A stretch of 64,000 nucleotides of DNA from Actinomycetaceae bacterium MB13-C1-2 (lineage in GTDB: Bacteria > Actinomycetota > Actinomycetes > Actinomycetales > Actinomycetaceae), in assembly GCA_035621235.1 (NCBI GenBank), contig CP141731.1:2108001-2172000 (forward strand), given 5' to 3'. Under the pieces are notes generated by a model. The model was not told where the DNA came from and searched no databases. It saw nothing but the letters and a program-made list of their open reading frames with translations. Of this stretch, positions 25,293-35,738 are shown one piece after another; the stretch's first letter is position 1; every line of letters starts with the position of its first letter. Position numbers and translations under genes: made by a program.

Positions 25293-26025
25293 CGTACAGA
25301 GCCGTTAGATCATCGCCCTTGATACGACGCATCGTCCCCGGTTGTAGTCGCTCAAGCCTGATCGGGCCAAATCCCGTCCGGACCAACTCACTAACCGGGT
25401 ATCCGACCTCTTCCATCATTCGTCGCACCATACGGTTACGTCCCTCATGGACTTTGATCTGGACCGCGGAGATGTCTCCGAACACGTCCTTGACCGTGAA
25501 CGAGTCTGCCTTTACAGGGCCATCCTCCAGCAGCACGCCCTTCATCAGCTTCTTCCGAACCCAGGGTTTGACCTCGCCGTGAACTCGCGCCACATACGTC
25601 TTTTCGATTTCGTACGAGGGGTGCATTAGTCGATGGGCCAGTTCCCCATCATTCGTGAGTAGCAGCAGCCCAGAGGTATCGATATCGAGTCGGCCGACGT
25701 TGTAAAGGCGTTCCGGATACTCCTCAAGCAGATCAGCGATGCACGGTCGCCCTTCCGGATCGCTCATGGTGGAAACCATGCCCTCGGGCTTGTTCACGGC
25801 CAGAACAACATGGTGCGCGGACTCCGTGACAATTCGACTACCGTCGACATGAATTGCTTGTTTTGCCGGGTCAACCCGAGTGCCGAGCTTGCGGACCACA
25901 GTGCCGTCCACGCTCACGCGACCGTCAAGGATCATCTGTTCTGAGGCGCGCCGGGAAGCCACACCAGCTTGAGCGAGCACCTTCTGTAGACGCTCTCCAC
26001 TTTCAACATGTGGATCATTCTTCAT
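25276..26025 (-). CDS. rluB: 23S rRNA pseudouridine synthase RluB-type
   Basis: 249 aa. N-terminal S4 RNA-binding domain (ERLQKVLAQAGVASRRASEQ, residues 11-30) and the RsuA/RluB catalytic motif GRLDIDTSGLLLLTNDG with Asp114. The family modifies U2605 of 23S rRNA in E. coli. Its place directly after scpB is the standard actinobacterial and firmicute order. Confidence 0.94.
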   Translation of the reverse strand: MKNDPHVESGERLQKVLAQAGVASRRASEQMILDGRVSVDGTVVRKLGTRVDPAKQAIHVDGSRIVTESAHHVVLAVNKPEGMVSTMSDPEGRPCIADLLEEYPERLYNVGRLDIDTSGLLLLTNDGELAHRLMHPSYEIEKTYVARVHGEVKPWVRKKLMKGVLLEDGPVKADSFTVKDVFGDISAVQIKVHEGRNRMVRRMMEEVGYPVSELVRTGFGPIRLERLQPGTMRRIKGDDLTALYDAVGL

Positions 26026-26028
26026 GGC

Positions 26029-26676
26029 CTATGCCTCCGTCTCTGTATCAATGTCATGGACACTCTCGGGTCCGGGCATAAAGGGCGCAAGCGGCACCAG
26101 CTCCGAGACATCTGATAGCCCCATCCGCTCAAGGAAATGTGTCGTAGTTCCGAAAAGGTGAGCGCCTGTCGCGGTGGTTCCAACCTCTTCAACCAAGTCA
26201 CGCGCAAGAAGGGTTCGAAGAACGCCGTCAACGTTCACCCCTCGTACCCGTGCGATTTGGCCGCGAGTCACCGGCTGCCGGTACGCAACTATCGCTAAGG
26301 TCTCGAGTGCCGCCTGAGTAAGTTGCGCGGTCTCGGCACCCGCGACAAAACTGCCAACCCAGGGAGCCCATTTGGATCGAGAGAAAATGCGCCAGCCGTC
26401 ATCAAGGAAGCGCAGTTCAAAGCCGCGCTGGCGTCCGGAATCCTCGCCGTCATAGTCTCGCTGAAGACTTCTCAGCGCCTCTTCCACCTGATCCGGTTTC
26501 ATACCCGTTGCCAATGAGAGAGCACTGGTGCTTACCGGTTCTGCCGTCACCATCAGGATGGCCTCGATCGCGGGGAGAAGATCACCATCATCAAGTCTGA
26601 AGGCTTCTTCCATCTCGCTGCGAGCTTCCTCGAACAGATCGGCAGGGGCATCATTATCAGGCTGATTCGTCATCAC
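26029..26676 (-). CDS. scpB: Segregation and condensation protein B
   Basis: 215 aa with two winged-helix domains: AIEAILMVTAEPVSTSALS at the start and QAALETLAIVAYRQPVTRGQ with VRGVNVDGVLRTLLARDLV in the second. ScpB dimers join ScpA and SMC in chromosome condensation. Overlaps the end of scpA by 20 bases, indicating coupled translation. smc itself is not in this window. Confidence 0.96.
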   Translation of the reverse strand: MMTNQPDNDAPADLFEEARSEMEEAFRLDDGDLLPAIEAILMVTAEPVSTSALSLATGMKPDQVEEALRSLQRDYDGEDSGRQRGFELRFLDDGWRIFSRSKWAPWVGSFVAGAETAQLTQAALETLAIVAYRQPVTRGQIARVRGVNVDGVLRTLLARDLVEEVGTTATGAHLFGTTTHFLERMGLSDVSELVPLAPFMPGPESVHDIDTETEA

Positions 26677-27526
26677 TCCCCCTCACTGCCAAGACTGCGT
26701 CCGCTTCGGCCTGAGGCAACGTACCTCGTCGTTTCTCACGCCATGTGATTAACAGTTTGCCCATTGGTTCTGGCTGGTCAAAACTGACCCTGCCTCGTCG
26801 ATAGAGTTCAAGGAGGGCCAAGAAGCGAGTTACAACGATAGCCGGTATCGTGGCACCTTCGATCAGCCGTGCAAAAGTTGCCGATCCCTCACGACGAAGG
26901 TGATCGCGTACCACCTTCAGTTCCTCGTCCAGCGAAGCACTGATCCGCGCAACGTGCTCAGCGAGATCGGGACGAGGCTTGCTAGTCAAAGCAGCCTCAG
27001 CAATCAGTGCAAGTTGCTCCGGTGTCGTGGACCAACGCAGCTCAGGGAGCATTGAAGCATACGGCTGCTCAAGGGGGACGGCGCGGGGAACGCCACCTGC
27101 GCTGGTACGCCAGAGCTCAGAAAGCACCGCCGCAGCATCCTTGAACGCTCGATACTGAAGAAGTCGGGCGAACAGTAGATCGCGAGCCTCTAGATCCTCT
27201 GCGCTGGGTTCTTCGCCGGGAATTTGCGGTAGCAACGCGGCTGCCTTCATGTCCAGCAGGGTGGCGGCAACAACAAGGAAGTCGGTCGCCGACGACAAAT
27301 CTGGTGACCCGCGCAAGTACTGGAGAAACTCATCAGTGACGGCGGCTAGGGCCACTTCTGTCAGATCCAGATCATGTCTAGCAATCAACCGAAGTAACAG
27401 ATCAAAAGGGCCTTGAAAGTTATCAAGATCAACCTCGAATCCCCGAAGAGTCTGGGGCCCGAACGTTTCTTCTGTCGGGGTGACGGCCGTGTCGGCGGAG
27501 TTCTCTTGGGGTTCGACCGAGGCCAT
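26657..27526 (-). CDS. scpA: Segregation and condensation protein A (kleisin)
   Basis: 289 aa. The kleisin signature is FQGPFDLLLRLIARHDLDLTEVAL near residues 38-61, and DFLVVAATLLDMKAAALLP follows. C-terminal winged helix FLALLELYRRGRVSFDQPEP binds SMC heads. Eight bases separate it from the parA stop. Acts with ScpB and SMC. Confidence 0.95.
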   Translation of the reverse strand: MASVEPQENSADTAVTPTEETFGPQTLRGFEVDLDNFQGPFDLLLRLIARHDLDLTEVALAAVTDEFLQYLRGSPDLSSATDFLVVAATLLDMKAAALLPQIPGEEPSAEDLEARDLLFARLLQYRAFKDAAAVLSELWRTSAGGVPRAVPLEQPYASMLPELRWSTTPEQLALIAEAALTSKPRPDLAEHVARISASLDEELKVVRDHLRREGSATFARLIEGATIPAIVVTRFLALLELYRRGRVSFDQPEPMGKLLITWREKRRGTLPQAEADAVLAVRGSDDESA

Positions 27527-27534
27527 CTGGGCGC

Positions 27535-28392
27535 TTATGGTACTTCCCCGCGTTGGACCATCTCTCGGGCTAGTTGCAGGTACGCCTTGGCTCCCTGGTG
27601 TTCTGGCGCGTAGGTGATGATCGGTTCGGTCGCCACACTGGCGTCAGGGAACTTAACTGTTCGATTGATGGTCGTTTGGTAGATGAGATCCCCGAAGGCT
27701 TCGTGTAGGCGGTCGAGAACCTCGCGCGAGTGAAGTGTTCGGGAATCAACCAGGGTCGGGACGATACCGTCGATCTTAAGTCTCGGATTGATTCGGTCCC
27801 TAACCGTCTCAATGGTCTCCACCAGCAGTGCCACTCCACGCAGAGCAAAGAACTCAGTCGCGACCGGCACCAAGACGCCGTGGGCCGCAGTGAGCGCATT
27901 GACAGTCAGCAGACCGAGTGAGGGCTGACAGTCAATGAGGATGACATCGTAGTCGTCAAGCAGAGGTCGGATCACTCGGGCAAGGGCTGACTCGCGGGCT
28001 ACCTCATTGACAAGTTGCACCTCGGCCGCGGACAGATCAATGTTCGCCGGGAGGACGTCCAGATTCGGGAGCCGAGTGTGATGGACCGCCGCGTGCACGT
28101 CATTCTTTGGATCGAGGAGCAAATCGTAGACGGTGGTATCCAAGTCAAGGGCATTGATTCCAAGGCCAACCGAAGCCGCACCCTGGGGATCGAAGTCAAC
28201 GATTAGGACCTTACGGCCATACTCGGCTAATGCGGCCGCCAGATTTATCGCTGTGGTCGTCTTGCCAACTCCGCCTTTTTGATTACAGACGGCAATAACA
28301 CGTGCGGGTCCATGACCATCAAGGGGCTGCGGAATGGGGAATTCATCCTCGGCTTCTACACCGACTAGCGCGGGTTGGTAGTCATTACTCAC
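27535..28392 (-). CDS. parA: ParA-family ATPase (Soj-like)
   Basis: 285 aa. Deviant Walker A CNQKGGVGKTTTAIN with signature Lys39 and P-loop Lys44, Walker A' DFDPQGAASVGLG, and Walker B VILIDCQPSLGLLTVNAL. In actinobacteria this ParA-like gene sits between xerD and scpA and is distinct from the oriC-linked parAB pair; no parB follows. A role in chromosome organisation is family inference. Confidence 0.93.
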   Translation of the reverse strand: MSNDYQPALVGVEAEDEFPIPQPLDGHGPARVIAVCNQKGGVGKTTTAINLAAALAEYGRKVLIVDFDPQGAASVGLGINALDLDTTVYDLLLDPKNDVHAAVHHTRLPNLDVLPANIDLSAAEVQLVNEVARESALARVIRPLLDDYDVILIDCQPSLGLLTVNALTAAHGVLVPVATEFFALRGVALLVETIETVRDRINPRLKIDGIVPTLVDSRTLHSREVLDRLHEAFGDLIYQTTINRTVKFPDASVATEPIITYAPEHQGAKAYLQLAREMVQRGEVP

Positions 28393-28468
28393 GCGCCCAA
28401 CTCTACCGCCAACCGCGACCCAAAACCGGCTGGCGCACCGAGAGCATCACGGGGCCTACCGCCGCAAC

Positions 28469-29443
28469 CTACGCACGTGGATGAGTTGAGCGATAGACCT
28501 CTGAAAGAAGGGCGGGTGAAAGCTTGGTATAGATCTGAGTAGTCGACACGCTTGAGTGTCCGAGGAGCTCTTGAACCTCTCGAATCGAGGCACCGCCCTC
28601 CAGGAGGTGAGTGGCAAAGGAATGCCGCAGTGTGTGAGGAGAGACAGCAGTCTGAATGTTTGCTCTTCGAGCGGCTCGGTCAATGATCTCCCAGGCTGAC
28701 TGCCTTGAAAGTGCTCTCCCGCGCAGGTTAAGGAACAGTTCAGGCACTCCCGTCCCCTTAGCGGCCAATGCGGGTCGAGCGCGCGTCGCGTAGGCACTCA
28801 TGGCGCGAACCGCATGATCTCCAAGTGGAACTAGCCGCTGTTTGCGTCCCTTTCCGAACAGACGGACAACCGCGAACTCGTCCTCAATATCCATGTCATC
28901 AGCGGTCACTCGAATCGCCTCGCTAACACGAGCACCGCTGGCATACAGGAACTCAAGTAAAGCTGAGTCTCGAAGTGCGACTACATCACCCGGCTCCGCG
29001 ACTACGTCGAGGAGTTTTCCTACATCCTGAACGGACAGTGCTTTCGGAAGGGGCATCGAGCGCTTGGGACTCTTTAGCGCAGCGGCCGGGTTCTCACTGG
29101 TGATTCCCTCACGCACCAACCATTTGTGAAATGACTTCACCGCTGATAGGCACCTACCTATCGAAGAGGCGGCTAGCGGACCATGATTCTCTGTGCCAAG
29201 GCCGAGAGAGACCAGGAAGGACTCGACCTGGCCAGAATCAACCTGTCCCCAATCGAGACTGGCGCCCACCTCGGCCTTTTGTGTCTCAGCGATAAACTGA
29301 GCGTATCGATTCAGGTCGCGTGCGTAGTTGCTTAGGGTGTTTGGCGAGGCGCCTTTGGCGACACTTAGATCACTGAGATACCAATCGACTTCGCGACACT
29401 CTCCCCGAGCAACATCAGCAGCCATTTGTCCCATCCCTGACAA
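28469..29443 (-). CDS. xerD: Tyrosine recombinase XerD
   Basis: Resolves chromosome dimers at dif with XerC. 324 aa; a start at the fourth or seventh codon is possible, the family norm being about 300-310 aa. Catalytic residues Arg172 (GARVSEAIRV), His270 and Arg273 (HTLRHSFATHLLEGG), His296 and Tyr305 (LGHSSVSTTQIYTKL). It heads the minus-strand cell-cycle block and is divergent from tkt. Chromosomal context argues against a phage integrase. Confidence 0.95.
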   Translation of the reverse strand: MSGMGQMAADVARGECREVDWYLSDLSVAKGASPNTLSNYARDLNRYAQFIAETQKAEVGASLDWGQVDSGQVESFLVSLGLGTENHGPLAASSIGRCLSAVKSFHKWLVREGITSENPAAALKSPKRSMPLPKALSVQDVGKLLDVVAEPGDVVALRDSALLEFLYASGARVSEAIRVTADDMDIEDEFAVVRLFGKGRKQRLVPLGDHAVRAMSAYATRARPALAAKGTGVPELFLNLRGRALSRQSAWEIIDRAARRANIQTAVSPHTLRHSFATHLLEGGASIREVQELLGHSSVSTTQIYTKLSPALLSEVYRSTHPRA

Positions 29444-29553
29444 TCAAAACGGAAAGCAAATCGTTCTTCGTCCGTGGTCTAAGTCGTCGAATACCGCGGG
29501 TGAAAGATAAGCTTTACATGGATATATTACTGAGACGAAAGCGGTAGGACTCC

Positions 29554-31635
29554 ATGTCTTTCAAATGGGACGAAAAGGATCAACAGGCTGTTGACACGGC
29601 CAAGGTACTGGCAGCTGATGCCGTAGAAAATGCCGGGTCGGGACACCCGGGAACGCCGATCTCTCTAGCGGCAGCGGCATATCTGCTCTATCAGCGTTTC
29701 CTTCGCTTTGATCCCAGCGATCCCCACTGGCTTGGCCGTGATCGCTTTGTTCTCTCGGCAGGCCACGCTTCGGCACTGCAGTACATTCAGTTGTACATGT
29801 CGGGCGTCGGGCTTGAGCTTGATGACATCAAAGGGTTCCGTCACCTCGGCTCCAAGACTCCGGGCCATCCCGAGTACGGTCACACTGACGGCATTGAAGT
29901 CACGACTGGGCCACTCGGCTCGGGCTTTGCTGCGGCTGTCGGTATGGCGATGGCTTCTCGCCGCGAACACGGAATCTTTGACGCGGACACCGCAATTGGC
30001 AAATCGCCCTGGGATCACAACGTTTACACCATCCTCGGCGACGGTTGCATGCAAGAGGGCGTCACTTCCGAAGCCGCTTCTCTCGCTGGCACTCAGGAAC
30101 TTGGGAACCTGATCGCCATTTACGACGACAACCGAATCAGTATCGAGGATGATACCTCGATTGCCTTCAACGAGGACGTGGCAAAGCGTTTCGAAGCCTA
30201 CGGCTGGGATGTCCAGCACGTTGAATGGCGGAAATCAGACGGCGAATATGTTGAGGACGTAGAAGCGCTAAGCAACGCGATTGACAACGCCCTAGCCGAT
30301 TCATCGAAGCCCTCCCTGATTGTTCTCTCAACCATCATTGGTTGGCCAACTCCGGTAAAGCAGAATACGGGAGGCATCCACGGATCCAAGCTCGGGACTG
30401 AGGCGTTGAAAGGGCTGAAGGAAGCTGTCGGCGCCGATCCGGAAAAGATGTTCGACGTTCCGGACGAGCTAATTGAATACACCCGCGGACAGGTTGCAAA
30501 GCGTACTACGGCTGAGATTAAGGCCTGGGACGAGGCACTTCGAGTTTGGGCTGAAGCCAATCCTGAGGGCGTTGAGCTATTGAATCGCATTCGTTCCGGT
30601 GAGCTGCCCGCCGATTTCGATGCCGTGCTTCCCTCGTTCGAACCCGGCAAAGCCATTGCGACGCGAGCTGCGTCAGGAACAGTAATCAACGCCATTGCCT
30701 CTATCATGCCCGAGTTCTGGGGCGGCTCAGCCGACCTTGCTGGTTCGAACAACACAATCGTCAAGGGCGAGGCTTCGTTCTTCCCCGCCGAGCGATCCTC
30801 GAAGGAATTTACCGGGAACGTCTTCGGACGTAACCTGCACTTCGGTGTCCGCGAGCACGGCATGGGTGCCATTATGAATGGAATCGCCACCGACCGTCTT
30901 ACGCGCGTATACGGGGCTACCTTCTTCGTCTTTGCGGACTATATGCGTGGTGCCGTTCGCCTTGCAGCACTGATGAACCTTCCTGTCACTTACGTGTGGA
31001 CCCACGACTCAATCGGCGTGGGCGAGGACGGGCCAACGCACCAACCAGTCGAGCACCTGACCGCTTATCGGGCCATCCCGAATTTGGCGATCGTCCGTCC
31101 GGGCGATGCCGATGAAACAACCTACGCATGGAAAGGCATCCTGCAGAACAACGGACCTGCGGGTCTGATTCTGACTCGCCAGAACCTGCCAAACCCCGGA
31201 CGCGGACCCGCTACGGGACTGGCCTCCGCCGACGGCGTTCTGAGCGGGGGCTACGTAATCAAGGATTGCGACGCCACCGCTGATGTCATTCTCTTGGCAT
31301 CAGGTTCCGAATTGCAGCTGGCTCTAGCAGCAGCCGAAGCGTTAACCGTCGAAGGCAACAACGTTCGCGTCGTCTCCATGCCTTGCATGGAATGGTTCGA
31401 TGCACAGGACGACGAGTATAAAGAGGCTGTGTTGCCGTCGGACGTCACAGCCCGTGTCTCTGTTGAGGCCGGACTGGCCCTTCCCTGGCTTCGGTACGTC
31501 GGATCCAAGGGACGATCGGTATCCATCGAGTCTTTCGGTGCGCCCGGGGCCGCAGAGGAACTGTTCAAGCAGTTTGGGATCACGACTGAAGCAGTGATAG
31601 AAGCGGCAAAGGAAGCTATCACCATAAACCAGTAG
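29554..31635 (+). CDS. tkt: Transketolase
   Basis: Thiamine-diphosphate enzyme of the pentose phosphate pathway. 693 aa. TPP fold motif ILGDGCMQEGVTSEAA (160-175), N-terminal GSGHPGTPISLAAAAYLL, and pyrimidine-domain segment FADYMRGAVRLAALMNLPV with THDSIGVGEDGPTHQPVEH. A GGTAGGACTCC SD precedes the ATG. Tal and zwf are not adjacent. A remarkable pair of dyads follows the stop. Confidence 0.97.
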   Translation: MSFKWDEKDQQAVDTAKVLAADAVENAGSGHPGTPISLAAAAYLLYQRFLRFDPSDPHWLGRDRFVLSAGHASALQYIQLYMSGVGLELDDIKGFRHLGSKTPGHPEYGHTDGIEVTTGPLGSGFAAAVGMAMASRREHGIFDADTAIGKSPWDHNVYTILGDGCMQEGVTSEAASLAGTQELGNLIAIYDDNRISIEDDTSIAFNEDVAKRFEAYGWDVQHVEWRKSDGEYVEDVEALSNAIDNALADSSKPSLIVLSTIIGWPTPVKQNTGGIHGSKLGTEALKGLKEAVGADPEKMFDVPDELIEYTRGQVAKRTTAEIKAWDEALRVWAEANPEGVELLNRIRSGELPADFDAVLPSFEPGKAIATRAASGTVINAIASIMPEFWGGSADLAGSNNTIVKGEASFFPAERSSKEFTGNVFGRNLHFGVREHGMGAIMNGIATDRLTRVYGATFFVFADYMRGAVRLAALMNLPVTYVWTHDSIGVGEDGPTHQPVEHLTAYRAIPNLAIVRPGDADETTYAWKGILQNNGPAGLILTRQNLPNPGRGPATGLASADGVLSGGYVIKDCDATADVILLASGSELQLALAAAEALTVEGNNVRVVSMPCMEWFDAQDDEYKEAVLPSDVTARVSVEAGLALPWLRYVGSKGRSVSIESFGAPGAAEELFKQFGITTEAVIEAAKEAITINQ

Positions 31636-31661
31636 GCAATAGACCTAGACCCTCCTCGAGG

Positions 31662-31730
31662 TTTGCCAATCAGATAGGGGTGCGACGCGCCGCGAAAAGG
31701 CGGCGAATTCGCCCCTATCTGATTGGCAAA
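31662..31730. repeat. Long perfect dyad after tkt
   Basis: TTTGCCAATCAGATAGGGG (31662-31680) and its exact complement (31712-31730) give 19-bp arms; inside, CGCCGC and GCGGCG around a GAAAAG loop extend the structure, so nearly the whole 69 nt folds. No T-tract follows on the plus strand. It may protect or end tkt mRNA, or be a palindromic mobile repeat. Confidence 0.8.
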
Positions 31731-31782
31731 GCTAGAACTAGAGCCGGATAGAGGCGCAAGGGTTGATGACACATAGGCTGAT

Positions 31783-31819
31783 GGCATATAGATGGCACGC
31801 AAAAGGCGGCCTATATGCC
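31783..31819. repeat. Second dyad, related core
   Basis: GGCATATAG (31783-31791) and CTATATGCC (31811-31819) are exact complements. The loop and right flank (CGCAAAAGGCGGC, then GCCCC and ATCTG) resemble the first dyad (CGCGAAAAGGCGGC, GCCCC, ATCTG), suggesting two copies of one element type. Confidence 0.55.
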
Positions 31820-31842
31820 CCATCTGTCCCATAAGCCCAAAA

Positions 31843-31872
31843 GGCTCCTGTTCCAACTTTGGAACAGGAGCC
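31843..31872 (-). terminator. Intrinsic terminator of secG
   Basis: GGCTCCTGTTCCA and TGGAACAGGAGCC (13 bp, four-base loop) are exact complements. On the minus strand the stem is followed by TTTTGGG, and it lies about 75 bases after the secG stop. It has A-residues on the other side, so it could work weakly in both directions. Confidence 0.75.
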
Positions 31873-31947
31873 CCTGTGCATTTACGGCTAACCGACCGAT
31901 TGTGTGTCTCTATTTAACGGAGGTTTCCCGTATGCCACGTTTACTGT

Positions 31948-32193
31948 CTAGAAGCCGAACCTAATCATCAGGCCGTAAGCGATGATCGCAAGCGTCCAGA
32001 AGACTAGGACACCCACCGTAATCCGGTTTAGGTTCTTCTCTGCGACTCCGGACGAACCGGCGGTCGACGAAATGCCTCCGCCGAACATATCGGAAAGTCC
32101 CCCGCCTCGCCCCTTGTGCATAAGCACCGTGAGGATAAGAAGCAGGCTGGCGATAACGATGATCGTGATCATCGCAACCCGTACAGCTACCAC
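31948..32193 (-). CDS. secG: Preprotein translocase subunit SecG
   Basis: 81 aa with two membrane helices: AMITIIVIASLLLILTVLMH and VLVFWTLAIIAYGLMI, separated by the typical loop GRGGGLSDMFGGG. Third component of the SecYEG channel. Start may be the ATG at the seventh residue. It follows tpiA in the standard actinobacterial order, but about 290 nt separate them without a gene, so it may have its own promoter. Confidence 0.93.
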   Translation of the reverse strand: MVAVRVAMITIIVIASLLLILTVLMHKGRGGGLSDMFGGGISSTAGSSGVAEKNLNRITVGVLVFWTLAIIAYGLMIRFGF

Positions 32194-32485
32194 TAGTTTC
32201 CGTCCAATCCGGCTCTTCGACAGAGCCCCCAGGTCGCTCGCGCGACGTTACTGCTCAACCTTACATGTCAGAAGACCGAGTCAACTAAGTGACCCCCACT
32301 CATTGAGTGTGAGATCACCCAGAAACCCGGTCTCCAAAGACGAGTGTCCCGTGCCGCAGGTTCGTTTCCTCAATCCCACACGAGTCGGTACATCGCAAGT
32401 GAAACGAAGACACCGCCGAGAGTCTTTGCTCTGTGCGTGAGACAGGGACGAAGTTGCGACGCGGGACACTAGGTCTCCGCGGTCT

Positions 32486-33262
32486 TTAGTTCTTGTAGTC
32501 GCAGATCTTTGCGAACTCGTCGGCATCCAGGGACGCTCCACCGACCAGGGCCCCATCAACGTTCGGCTGCGCCATGATCTCTTTGACGTTGCCGGACTTT
32601 ACTGAGCCACCGTAGAGAATTCGAATTCCGTCAGCGGTCTCTTGGTCGAACATCTCAGCTAGAAGCTCACGAATCGCTTTCGAAACCTCTTCAGCATCAG
32701 CAGGTGTCGCGACTTCGCCTGTGCCGATAGCCCAGACGGGCTCGTACGCAACCACTACTTTCGCGGCGTCTTCCTTCGTGTATCCCTGGAAAGCGCCTTT
32801 TAGCTGCGATACGACGTGATCGACGTGCTGACCGGCCTTGCGAATCTCAAGAACTTCGCCGCAGCAGACGATGGGAAGCATTCCCGCCTCCAGGACAACC
32901 TTGCCCTTCTGACCGACCAGATCATCTGTCTCACCGTGGTACTCGCGCCGTTCAGAGTGCCCAACGACGACATAGCGCACGCCGAGCTTCTGGAGCATGG
33001 TCGCGGATACTTCACCGGTGTATGCCCCGGAGTCAAATAGAGAGACGTCCTGCGCACCGAGTTGAATCTCGAGGTTATCTCCATCGATCACAGTCTGGAC
33101 GGAACGTAGGTCTGTGAACGGTGGAATTACAACGACTTCGGTGGCCGCATAGTCAAACCGACGGTCATCGAGTTCGGTTGCCAGCTTATTGACGAGGGAG
33201 ACGGCCTGGACGTGGTCCATGTTCATCTTCCAGTTGCCAGCGATTAGGGGTGTACGTGTCAT
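32486..33262 (-). CDS. tpiA: Triosephosphate isomerase
   Basis: Interconverts DHAP and GAP. 258 aa from ATG 33262, which has GGAGG nine bases upstream and begins family homology ([14 protein letters not shown]); a longer frame into pgk is spurious. Active-site residues Asn10 and Lys12, His102 in [10 protein letters not shown], Glu174 in [11 protein letters not shown]. Four bases downstream of pgk, so co-transcribed. Confidence 0.97.
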   Translation of the reverse strand: MTRTPLIAGNWKMNMDHVQAVSLVNKLATELDDRRFDYAATEVVVIPPFTDLRSVQTVIDGDNLEIQLGAQDVSLFDSGAYTGEVSATMLQKLGVRYVVVGHSERREYHGETDDLVGQKGKVVLEAGMLPIVCCGEVLEIRKAGQHVDHVVSQLKGAFQGYTKEDAAKVVVAYEPVWAIGTGEVATPADAEEVSKAIRELLAEMFDQETADGIRILYGGSVKSGNVKEIMAQPNVDGALVGGASLDADEFAKICDYKN

Positions 33263-33266
33263 TTTG

Positions 33267-34460
33267 TTAGTCCTCCAGAACTGCGATGCCCGGTAGAACC
33301 TTGCCCTCAAGAAGTTCGAGGGAGGCGCCACCGCCGGTTGAAATATGAGAGAAAGTATCCTCGTCGAATCCGAGGATACGCACTGCCGCAGCCGAGTCGC
33401 CGCCACCAACGACGGTGAAGGCTTCAGTCTTTGACAGGGCTCCGGCCACTGCCTTGGTCCCGTTTGCAAACGCCTCAAACTCGAAAACGCCCATGGGGCC
33501 GTTCCAGGCCACGGTCTTCGCGTCGAGGATGTACTTGCTAAACAACTCGGCCGTGTCAGGACCGATATCCAGTCCCATTTCATCGGCAGGAATGTCAGCA
33601 ACGGTCACAACCGTTGCTGGCGCATCCGGGGCGAACTCGGGAGCCACGACAACATCGACGGGAAGAACGAGGTCAACGCCGTTCTTTTTCGCGGTCTCAA
33701 GGTAACCGCGGACGGTGTCCAACTGGTCTTCCTCTAGGAGTGATTTTCCTACCTCATAGCCCTCGGCCTTGAGGAAGGTGAAGGCCATTCCACCGCCGAT
33801 CAGCAGGGCGTCAGCCTTGGTTAGAAGATTTGCTATCACGCCAAGCTTGTCCGAAACCTTGGAACCACCGAGGATCACAACGTACGGGCGAGCGGGGTTA
33901 TCAGTTGCCTTGGAAAGGGAGTCAATCTCTTTGAAGACCAGTTCACCAGCGGCAGAAGGAAGAATCTGGGCGATGTCGTAGGTTGAGGCCTGCTTGCGGT
34001 GAACCACGCCAAAACCATCCGAAACATACACGTCAGCGAGGGCGGCATATTCCTTGGCCAGTTCCTGTCGTTCCTCATCAACCTTTGAGGTCTCACGAGG
34101 ATCAAAACGAACGTTTTCAAGGAGGGCCACCTGACCAGGCTCTATGTTTGCAGCCACGGCCTTCGCGGAATCACCAGTTACGTCTTCGGCGAGGACAACG
34201 TCCTGGCCCAGCAGTTCGCTGAGTCGTGCTGCGACTGGGGCCAAAGAATACTCGGGGTTCACCTGTCCGCCGGGTCGGCCAAGGTGAGCGGTGATGATTA
34301 CTGCGGCGCCCGCATCAGTGAGACGCTTAATAGTGGGGAGTGCGGCGCGGATACGACCGTCATCAGTGATTACGCCGTCTTTGAGGGGAACGTTGAAGTC
34401 GGAGCGGACCAGAACCCGCTTTCCTTTCAGATCGCCCAGGGAGTCAATGGTTCTCAGCAC
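33267..34460 (-). CDS. pgk: Phosphoglycerate kinase
   Basis: Substrate-level phosphorylation step of glycolysis. 397 aa. N-domain [16 protein letters not shown] and [11 protein letters not shown]-domain [15 protein letters not shown] and [13 protein letters not shown], and the C-terminal [15 protein letters not shown] are intact. Lies between gap and tpiA, separated from gap by a 107-nt spacer that holds a strong hairpin. Confidence 0.97.
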   Translation of the reverse strand: MLRTIDSLGDLKGKRVLVRSDFNVPLKDGVITDDGRIRAALPTIKRLTDAGAAVIITAHLGRPGGQVNPEYSLAPVAARLSELLGQDVVLAEDVTGDSAKAVAANIEPGQVALLENVRFDPRETSKVDEERQELAKEYAALADVYVSDGFGVVHRKQASTYDIAQILPSAAGELVFKEIDSLSKATDNPARPYVVILGGSKVSDKLGVIANLLTKADALLIGGGMAFTFLKAEGYEVGKSLLEEDQLDTVRGYLETAKKNGVDLVLPVDVVVAPEFAPDAPATVVTVADIPADEMGLDIGPDTAELFSKYILDAKTVAWNGPMGVFEFEAFANGTKAVAGALSKTEAFTVVGGGDSAAAVRILGFDEDTFSHISTGGGASLELLEGKVLPGIAVLED

Positions 34461-34507
34461 AGGTGATTGCTTTCTGCTCGGATGTAGAAACTAGTGATTC
34501 ATGTAGC

Positions 34508-34543
34508 GGCGCCCGCGCACACAGGACTGCATGCACGGGCGCC
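34508..34543. repeat. Hairpin between gap and pgk
   Basis: GGCGCCCG (34508-34515) and CGGGCGCC (34536-34543) are exact complements, with more pairing inside (TGCA/TGTG region). No T-run follows on the minus strand. Such intercistronic hairpins can stabilise the 3' end of an abundant upstream message such as gap, or partly terminate transcription. Confidence 0.6.
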
Positions 34544-34567
34544 AAACTATGATCGGTCAGAAGAAGA

Positions 34568-35665
<1,098 letters not shown>

Positions 35666-35738
35666 TTACACCGTTAGCGCGTCCGTCGCACCAGCCCTTT
35701 GGCCTAACTCAAACCGTGCTGGTGATACAGATGCGCTC

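Noticed and set aside
28469-29443. XerD as a phage or island integrase
   Set aside because: It sits in the conserved xerD-parA-scpAB block and has XerD-like length and motifs.
30198-30890. Long minus-strand open frame of about 230 codons inside tkt
   Set aside because: It is antisense to a clear transketolase gene and its composition is that of a codon-bias shadow (Ser/Ala/Pro-rich, no family motif).
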